Shown here: positions 56,909 to 64,000 of the stretch, piece by piece
How positions within the stretch are numbered: the stretch's first letter is position 1
How the letters are laid out: each line of letters begins with the position of its first letter
Assembly (NCBI GenBank): GCA_007449985.2
Contig: VIIQ02000048.1
Location: 310,001 to 374,000 of the forward strand
Direction of reading: 5' to 3'
Origin: Desmodesmus armatus
Lineage: Eukaryota; Chlorophyta; Chlorophyceae; Sphaeropleales; Scenedesmaceae
DNA length: 64,000 bases
Notes under the pieces: generated by a model
What the model saw: only the letters and a program-made list of their open reading frames with translations
The model's database searches: none
Told to the model about the DNA's origin: nothing
Translations under genes and position numbers: made by a program

Positions 56909-57466
56909 GATCACGGCTGCTGTTATTGAGCTTAGACTGGCTGTCAGAAAAGGCGAAGAAGAAACTGGAGGTCTAGAGCACTGTGGACAAGTTGTGCTGG
57001 AGGGCAGGATATGGCTGTATGTTTGGAGGGATCCCCAAACCACAGCAGTGCCATGGTGATCCGATCTACGATTACTAATTATTTGAGAGCTGCACCCAAA
57101 GCAGACTGTGTAAACTCAAATAAACTCGAATTAAACATATTAATCATTGACAAACAAAATTGGCACACCAGGGCTCCTGGTCAGGAAAAACGTGGTGCCT
57201 GTTGCCGAACGTGACCTCACGACTGCGCCTTGTGTTGTAGGCGGCACTCCTCGTTTCGTCCCCACCCTCATCCTCCACTCACCACCTCCTGTTCACATCG
57301 CTTTACACCAGCCCGAACCAATTGCAAGGAAAGCCCTTATCGCTCCTGCAGCAAGCTATCCCAGCAAGGTTGCCGTGTTCTTCTATACGACACCAAGGGA
57401 GTGTGTTTGGAGCGCATTCTTGGCAACACCGAGCTACAGCCAACAGCAGCAGCAGCAGCAGACACG
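56909..57466. promoter_or_regulatory. Shared divergent promoter, coiled-coil gene / PurF
   Basis: 558 bases separate the two ATGs. An A/T-rich block at 57060-57170 is unusual for this GC-rich window and may be nucleosome-poor promoter DNA. Confidence 0.5.
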
Positions 57467-60400
57467 ATGGCGGGACTGGTTCAAAAGCAGCTGCAGCAAC
57501 AGCAGCAGCAACTGGGCAGCACGCGATGCGTGGCGCGTCCCAGCCTTAACGTGAGGCGTGTGCGCAGCCCTGCAGTCTCAGTGCAGGCCTACCTGTCAGG
57601 AGCAACCCGCAGCAGTTTTGTCAGCGGCAGCAGCAGCTGGGCCAGCAGCCTCAGCAAGCAGCTGTCGCATGCCGGCTGTGGCAGGAGCAGCAGCATGCCA
57701 ATGAGGTGAGTTTATGAGGCTTTGACGAGCAATTGACCCATGGCACCCTGGCTGAGCGAGTCGTGTGGGCGCTGCTGCACACGGGGGTGGTGGTAGCCAA
57801 TGTTGGTGTTGATATGCCAATCGGGCTGCAGGCAGCCAAAGGCTGCACAGCAACCCCACTGCGTTTCTGTTTCAACTACTGCAGCCTGACAGCACCATGA
57901 GCAACATGTCCTGTGGCCAGTGTGGTGGACTGTGGGGCAGCAAAGTTGTCTGAGCACTGCAGGAGGCTGTCTTGCATGACCTGCCAGGCCCACAATGTCC
58001 GGTAGCTGAAGCAGCTTGCTGTTAGCAAATGTTGCTTAGCTTCAACCTGAACTAGCTTTCCATCCCATGTGTCTGTCTGCTGTTGCGGCTTGGGTTGCAG
58101 GCTGCCCACTCGCATGTGCGGCATCATCGGCATCTTCAAGCATGACGGTGATGTGAATGTGGAGCTGTACGAGGGACTTCTCATGCTGCAGCACAGGTGC
58201 GACCTGCTTGGCCGCCACGTGCAAGTCTTGCATGCACTCCATACATGCTTCTCTTCCTTCCTTGCAGTACAGCAGTCGGGGTTGCAAGGAGAACAATGGG
58301 TGTTACCATCTGTTTGAAGGCTCAGCCTTCAAGGCTGCACATGGGATGGTCAGGTCCAAGCGGGCTGCAGGACCCCTGTCATCGACAGGCTGTCAAGCAG
58401 TGTGTCTCACCCTTGCAAGCTGTCCTTTTGTCGCCCGTGTTGTTGCCCCCACCTTCAACCTGCAGAGGCCAGGACAGTGCTGGCATGGTGACCACAGACT
58501 GGGCTAAGTTCAGGGAGTACAAGGACAATGGGCTGGTGAAGGATGTGTTCACTAAGAAGTCAACAATGGACAAGTTGCAAGGTGAGTCTGCAGTTGGCTG
58601 GGCTATCCTGACAAGCTACGAGCGCTTGCCTAACCTGCGGTGCTTTTCCAGTTGCGCTGCTGTCTGGGCTGCTGGTCCCTGTAGGCTCACACATTGCGCA
58701 AATACAAAAGTCAAGCCTCCACATCCGACAGCCACACTTCCACTGCCGTAACTGCTGTCAAGCCTCTGCTAGCGCGCGCATGGGCAGCACTGGGAACCAA
58801 ATCAACCGACACATATGTGCTTGCTGTCATTGCTATTGTCATGCATGCGCAGGTTCTGTGGGCATTGGCCACGTGCGCTACCCCACAGCAGGCTCTGCCT
58901 CAGCCCAGGAGGCTCAGCCCTTCTTCGTCAACAGTCCCCTGGGCATCTACCTCATCCACAACGGCAACCTCACAAACACTGACGAGCTCAGGGACATGCT
59001 CAACAGCAGCAGCAGCTTCTTCAACAGGTGAGGGGACAGACCTTGGGGTTTTGGGGGGGGTACCAGTTTGGGAGGGGGGGGGGGGGGTGGACTCCCAGCG
59101 GCTGTCTGCACACAGCACAATCAGGCCGGGGCCTTAGGTAGAGCCTCACCATTTGAGATACGCCTAGCACCCCTTTACTAGGAGGTCATCTTGGGGTTTG
59201 GAATGGGCAGTGCTGCTGTGGGCGGGCCAGAGTTGATCGTGCTGGGGTGGATCAGCATAGCAGTGATATAGAGCAGCAAGTGCATGATAACGTGGTTGGC
59301 AGAGGTTGGATGCGCAGATGCGCCGAGAAGCAGGGTAGTTGCGGGTAGGTAGGAGGGTGGCTGACCTCCAGACCAGGGCTGATCCTCAACCTACCTCACT
59401 CCTCATACTCAGACTCTGCTTGGCCATCCCAGAACTCTGTGCTTGCCGGTATCGCCTCTGCAGCATAGCTCCTGTGCATGGCATGCTGGCTGCATGCTAG
59501 TCTGTACTGCCCTGTTCAGGCCTCACTTCATGCTACGCCCCTGTCCTGCTGCAGGCACTTGAAGACTGACAGTGACAGTGAGGTGCTGCTCAACATCTTT
59601 GCAGATGAGATCCACCGCGCACACCAACGCTTCGTGCAGGTGGGACCCCCCCCCACACACACACACAACTTGGGAATGTCACATCCTTGCATGGTTGAGG
59701 CCTTGGCTTTTGGCTGGATGCACTCCCTGTGTCTACACGCACTTGGCTGGATGCACTTCCTGTGTCTACACACACACATGGTCAACATGACATGTACCTG
59801 CTGGTTGCAAGTCATGTGTCAACACACACCGGCCATTTAGCAGCAGGGGCAGCCCGTCCAGCACCAGTTGATAGGGGTTGTGGCAGGAAGCAGTGCGGCA
59901 GCCCCTTAGGAGCAGTTGCACGTCCACTTGAGCCGCTGTGCGGTGTGTTGTGTTCCTCTGCTATTGTACAGCATAAGAAATGGACTGCAGCTGCAGCGCA
60001 GTGATTTCAGTGTGCTATGGTATCCTGGGAGTTGCAAGGTTGCACTGAAGCACTTTGCAGATTGGCTTGCATACATGTCTGCATCACAGGGCTGCTTGTG
60101 ACGTGCACTGCTGCGGCAGTTTGTCATGCTGATGCTTCTGCTGTTACTGCTGCTGCTGCTGTTGCTTCTGCCACCACAGGTCAGCCCCAACGATGACCCC
60201 AACGCGCACAAGACTGAGTTTGTGTTGGAAGCTGGTGGCACCATGATGAACCTGCTGCAGGGAGCATACAGCTGCATCACACTGGTCAAGGGGGTGAGTC
60301 ACACATGGCTGCAGCAATTTGTTCAGCAGCGCACAACGGCATGGCATGCTGCCACATACCGACACACTCGTATCCTGCTGTCTGGTACTCCCTGCCTGGC

Positions 60401-63400
60401 TTGTTTGACAGCCTGCACAAGTTGTCGTTACTGCAGACAAGTAGTAATGCTGGGCAAGACAGAGTCACTCAGTGACTGCTGGGGCTCAAGCCGGCACTTG
60501 TTCCCCTCCCTGTGCATCACCCTCACACTCCGCCCACACGGGTGAAGGGTTTAGGGTTTAGGGTTAACACATGCTACATGGCCACACCCCACATCATACA
60601 CCCTCATCCCCACTTCACAGGTTGGCCTGGTCGCATTCCGTGACCCCCACGTCATTCGGCCCCTGGTCATTGGCACCTGTCCCCCTCCCTGTGCATCACC
60701 CTCACACCTTTTCACACCCCACACCCCACACCCTACACCCCTCATCCCTGCATTCAAGTTAGCCTCACACTCATACACCCCTCATCACCCTCACACTCCA
60801 TACACCCCTCCCCCCCCCCCATTCAGGTTGGCCTGGTCGCATTCCGTGACCCCCACGGCATCCGGCCCCTGGTCATTGGCAAGCGCCCCTCGGCTGACCG
60901 CAGCGGCATTGAGTGGGCCATTGCGTCAGAGGACTGTGCCTTTGGCCCCATTGCCTTTGAGCGTGTGAGGGACGTGCAGCCGGGAGAGATGGTCATCATC
61001 ACGCCAGAGGGCCAGCTTATCAGCAAGCAGGTGAGGCTGGGGTAGCGGCGCCGGCTTTGAAATGTTTGTCAGGTCCTCCTGACAATGTGTCAAGGTTCCT
61101 CTGGTAACAACCACCTGCACAGCGTATTGGCTGAAGCAGCTGTGGTCGATCACAGTATCAGAATGTGCTCAGCAGACTATGTGAGGCACTCAAAGCGCAG
61201 GGTCGTGTAGGCTTGCACATGGTTGACACTGCCTTGCTCTGGCGCAGATCTGCGCTATCTCTGATGGGAATTCATGCTGTGCTGTGGCTGATGCTGTGCT
61301 GTGTCGTGCTGCAGTGTGTGACTGGCGAGCTGAACCCCTGCATTTTTGAGTACATCTACCTCAGCAGGCCTGACAGTGTGCTCAACGACATCAACGTATA
61401 CAACTTCCAGCTGGGCCTGGGCACACGCCTGGCACGCAAGATCAAGTGAGAGTGGGCTGAGTTGGCCTAGCGTGTGCGAGCAGCAGCCTGTGGGGTGGCC
61501 TCTGCATGATCAACACATTTGCATGGTTGATAGGGATGATGGTGCCAGCTATAAGACCAATCCGAAGAAAACTGACAGCATGCCTGCATCAGCTGAGGTG
61601 CAAGCTACTGGTTGTTGCTTGCATCTGCCTGCTTCTGCAAAGCCAGTGGTACGCGTCACCACCCCTCCAGCTGACTTGTGGTGGCTGGTGCTTGACCTGG
61701 CTGCAGGGAGCGTGAGTGGGACATTGATGTGGTGGTGCCAGTGCCTGATGGCTCACGCCCAGCTGCCATCCAGGTGAGCCGACGATGCACCAAGTGCAGT
61801 AGGTTTTTAGGGCACATGCACCAGAGGGACAACCACTTCACGTGAGGTCACCCGGCAGGCATGCAAAGTCACGTGCCCTTCAGCAACATGTGCTGCAGGG
61901 CACGTGACTTTGTATGTCTGCCAGGTGACCTCCCTTGACGTGGTGGTGCCTCTGGTGCGTGTTCCCCCAAACCTGCTGTGGATGTGGAGGGCTGTGCTGC
62001 TGTTTGCGCGTGTCTTTAAAGTGCCCAATTCCGCCTAGCTGCTGCTGATGCCAACATTTTACTGATGTGATTCATTGTGCTGGTGTCTGTTTCAGGTGTC
62101 AGCTGAGCTGGGCTTGCCCTACCGCGAGGGCCTGGTGAAGAACCGCTACGTGGGCCGCACCTTCATCATGCCCGACCAGCGTATGCGTGAGATGAGCGTG
62201 CGCCGCAAGCTGAACGCCATGCCCGCTGTGTTTGAGGGCAAGAAGGTGCTGCTCATCGATGACAGCATCGTGCGCGGCACAACCATGGCGCAGATTGTGG
62301 ACATGGTCCGCAGGGCCGGTGCCAAGAAGGTGGGTTTGTGCTGATGCGGCGGCAGGGCTGGGGCTTAAAAAGGGGGGCGGCTGCAGGGCTGGGGCCAAAA
62401 GGGGGCGAGGGGCAGTCGCAGGGCTGGGGCCAAGAAGGTGGGTTGGTGGGGGTTGGTGCTGGGGCGGCTGCAGGTTGGTTCTGGTGGGTCCAGTGCACTG
62501 GGGCGGCTGCAGGGCTGGGGCCAAGAAAGGGGGGCAGTTGCAGGGCTGGGGCGTGGGTTTGTTGGGGTAGGGTGCGGCTGCTGCAGGCTGGTTCTGGTGG
62601 GTCCAGTGTGCACAGGGGCTGCTGCCAGCAGGTGGCCTGGTGTCCCGGCGCAGATGCACTGCAGCAGAATGTGGCACGCTGCTATTGTACCGGGAGCATC
62701 TACTGTACAGAGAGCTGCTTGGTGGCAGCTGAGGCTGGGAACAATGGTCACAATAATGCTGTGGTTCAGGATGAGGCCTCCCTTGGAGTGGTTCAGGTGG
62801 CTGTGACTGTCTCGTGGCAGAGATTGATGGGAGCTTCCTGTCCTGCTGCCCGCTTCCTGCCCACAGGTGTACTTGGCGTCGTCTGCCCCCCCAGTGCGGT
62901 TCCCCAACGTGTATGGTGTGGACATGCCCAACAGGAAAGAGTTTGTGGCACACGGCCTGACAGAGGACCAGGTGAGGGGGGGCTGGTAGCTGCACCTTGC
63001 GCGTGTGGCTCGGTGGGGGGACAGGAGGTGCTTTGGTGGTGGAGGCTGTGGTGGCAAGGGGTATAAAGTGTTGCTTGGATGGGCTGACAGAGGTGGTCAT
63101 GGCCTCACAACAACCAGAGCGTGTGCTGCCTTGCACGATCATGTGTTGCTCTAGCTGCTCCTTCAGGTATTGGTCATCTTTGGTGGTTGTGTGCTTCCCC
63201 CGCGTGTGTGTGCCTGCAGATCTGTGATGTGCTGCGTGCTGACGGGCTGGTGTACCAAGATGTGGACGACCTCCTGGAGGTTGGCAAGGCACTCAACCCC
63301 AGCATCAAGGAGTTTGATGCAGCATGCTTTGACGGACACTATGTCACAGGTGAGGCGGCAGACCCAGGGGACGGAGGGTGACAGTACATTGGGGTGGCTT

Positions 63401-63749
63401 GGGTGTAAGACACATGAGTTACAACCATCAAGTGCATTGTGTGTTTGGGGGGCTTACAGCTGCTTGGAGGACAGGGGCAGATTGTTGAGCTTCCAACGGG
63501 CGGCTGTAGCTGCATTCACTGCGCAGTTGCATGCTTGCTGTTCAGGTCGCATCACCACTTGCAGTTGTGCCTCACCTTGCACCACCCTCAACTTTGGTTC
63601 GCCTGCGCTGTGCGCACTTCCCTTCTGCCGCAACTGCAACTGCAGGTGATGTGGACGATGAGTACCTTGCGGAGCTTGAAAGCACGGGGCGCGGTGCCTC
63701 ACGCACACGTGCAGGCCGCAAGACCTCCCTGGTGGCAGTTGCCCGCTAG
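57467..63749 (+). CDS. purF: Amidophosphoribosyltransferase (PurF), plastid-targeted
   Basis: Thirteen exons: 57467-57705, 58101-58196, 58467-58581, 58853-59027, 59554-59639, 60180-60293, 60827-61030, 61315-61445, 61707-61773, 62096-62329, 62867-62971, 63220-63349 and 63646-63749. They give 599 residues in continuous phase. The first 80 or so residues are Gln/Ser/Arg-rich, a chloroplast transit peptide. MCGIIGIF follows; Cys86 should become the N-terminal nucleophile after cleavage. Glutaminase motifs are GHVRYPTAG and IHNGNLTN. The phosphoribosyltransferase half has the PRPP site [13 protein letters not shown] and [14 protein letters not shown] [11 protein letters not shown]. The enzyme uses glutamine and PRPP to make phosphoribosylamine, the committed step of purine synthesis, in plastids of plants and algae. 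No damage is seen in the exons. Confidence 0.95.
59056..59090 (+). repeat. Poly-G tracts in PurF intron 4
   Basis: Runs of G directly after exon 58853-59027. Similar C-runs precede exon 60827 (60811-60820). Their length in the assembly is uncertain. Confidence 0.8.
59710..59778 (+). repeat. Tandem duplication (about 33 bp) in PurF intron 5
   Basis: Two near-identical copies of a GGCTGGATGCACTTCCTGTG-type unit followed by CA-rich sequence. Confidence 0.75.
60546..60568 (+). repeat. Interstitial telomere-like repeat in PurF intron 6
   Basis: GGGTTTAGGGTTTAGGGTTA is about three units of plant-type telomere repeat, directly upstream of the duplicated pseudo-exon. Confidence 0.8.
60621..60677 (+). 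pseudogene. Duplicated 5' part of PurF exon 7 (pseudo-exon)
   Basis: These 57 bases copy the first 57 bases of exon 60827-61030, including a preceding CAG acceptor, with four or five substitutions. The copy would read [10 protein letters not shown] then Val in place of the conserved Gly of DPHGIRPL. It has no good donor at its end and runs into CA/CT-rich sequence. It is probably unused. Confidence 0.85.
61817..61958. repeat. Foldback inverted repeat in PurF intron 9
   Basis: Two arms of about 65-70 bases face each other, from GCACCAGAGG at the left to CCTCTGGTGC at the right, with the best-matched core AAAGTCACGTGCCCT / AGGGCACGTGACTTT near the centre. Scattered mismatches exist. It resembles a small MITE or a strong intronic RNA hairpin. 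No clear target duplication is seen. Confidence 0.75.
62340..62620 (+). repeat. G-rich minisatellite in PurF intron 10
   Basis: Irregular copies of a GGCTGCAGGGCTGGGGCCAA unit and a GGTTCTGGTGGGTCCAGTG unit. It begins right at the donor of exon 62096-62329 and repeats part of the exon end (GCCAAGAAGGTGGGTT near 62427). Confidence 0.8.
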
Positions 63750-64000
63750 ATATGCAGCAGGATATGCAGCTGTCTGACGATGACGCAGCGTGCGGTGCAG
63801 CAGCGTACTGTAGCAGGAGGGGTTTTAGCAGTTGTTTGGTTCTGTCCCTTCGCTGTGCGGCAATGGAATGTTGGTGCTTCACTGACTGCTGGCAAGCACT
63901 GGGTGTGTTGGCACAGGCCTGGGAATGGTGCAGCTGCTTTGCGTTTCAGCGCATGGGTGTGGTTGTGTGCAGTGCGTGGCAGCAGGATGTGTGCAGCGTG
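63750..64000 (+). other. PurF 3' UTR to window end
   Basis: T/G-rich sense strand with no TGTAA motif before the window ends; the transcript probably extends past it. Confidence 0.5.

Noticed and set aside
58266..58350. Open stretch in PurF intron 2 reading [16 protein letters not shown]
   Set aside because: Exons on either side join directly in phase as [13 protein letters not shown], a conserved junction of the family, leaving no room for an extra exon.
61774..62095. CACGTG E-box-like motifs as promoter elements
   Set aside because: They lie inside a PurF intron as part of the inverted repeat; no start site is near.
1..64000. CRISPR arrays, bacterial operons, tRNA and rRNA genes
   Set aside because: No regularly spaced repeats, Shine-Dalgarno-led gene clusters, or cloverleaf and rRNA signature sequences were recognised by eye; a tRNA scan would be needed to exclude a tRNA fully.

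Overview
This window looks like nuclear DNA of a green alga. I infer Chlorophyceae, possibly Sphaeropleales or Chlamydomonadales; the species cannot be fixed from the sequence. The signs are intron-dense genes with short GT-AG introns, TGTAA-type polyadenylation motifs, abundant in-frame CAG/GCT runs giving Ala, Gln and Ser tracts, plant-type telomere motifs (TTTAGGG) inside introns, an OPR/RAP-type organelle RNA-binding protein, a plastid-type PurF, and a Ty3/gypsy chromovirus.

Layout. 1-4233 (+) is the 3' part of a leucine-rich-repeat gene with a long Ala/Pro-rich repetitive tail. 4756-6644 (+) is a Rab8/RABE-type GTPase. About 8390-13672 (+) is an APC-family amino acid/polyamine transporter with an apparent frameshift. 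13673-19446 holds no recognisable gene and looks like two long 3' UTRs meeting tail to tail. 19447-27614 (-) is a TTP/TIS11-like tandem CCCH zinc-finger gene whose second coding exon is split by a complete chromovirus (20014-26046) with identical 320-bp LTRs and a 5-bp target duplication. 28721-31313 (-) is a SKA1 kinetochore gene, head to head with an OPR/RAP gene (31702-37749, +). 39054-54871 holds three paralogous MYND-finger genes: A (-) intact, B (-) degenerate, C (+) intact. B and C diverge from a 221-bp spacer containing a large inverted repeat. A 1.27-kb non-autonomous hAT-like element (43767-45039) lies between A and B. 56432-56908 (-) is a small coiled-coil protein resembling Tma17/Adc17. 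57467-63749 (+) is PurF (amidophosphoribosyltransferase).

The genes do not form one pathway; they are a normal eukaryotic mixture of signalling, transport, RNA regulation, kinetochore, organelle RNA processing and purine synthesis. The most notable material is the evidence of ongoing change. A very young retrotransposon has removed both zinc fingers from an RNA-decay regulator. One member of a MYND array is decaying. A hAT-like element sits upstream of another member. The transporter carries a frame break. PurF introns hold a duplicated pseudo-exon and a hairpin element.

Exon boundaries were read by eye from GT/AG sites, codon-phase continuity and family motifs. They need cDNA confirmation.
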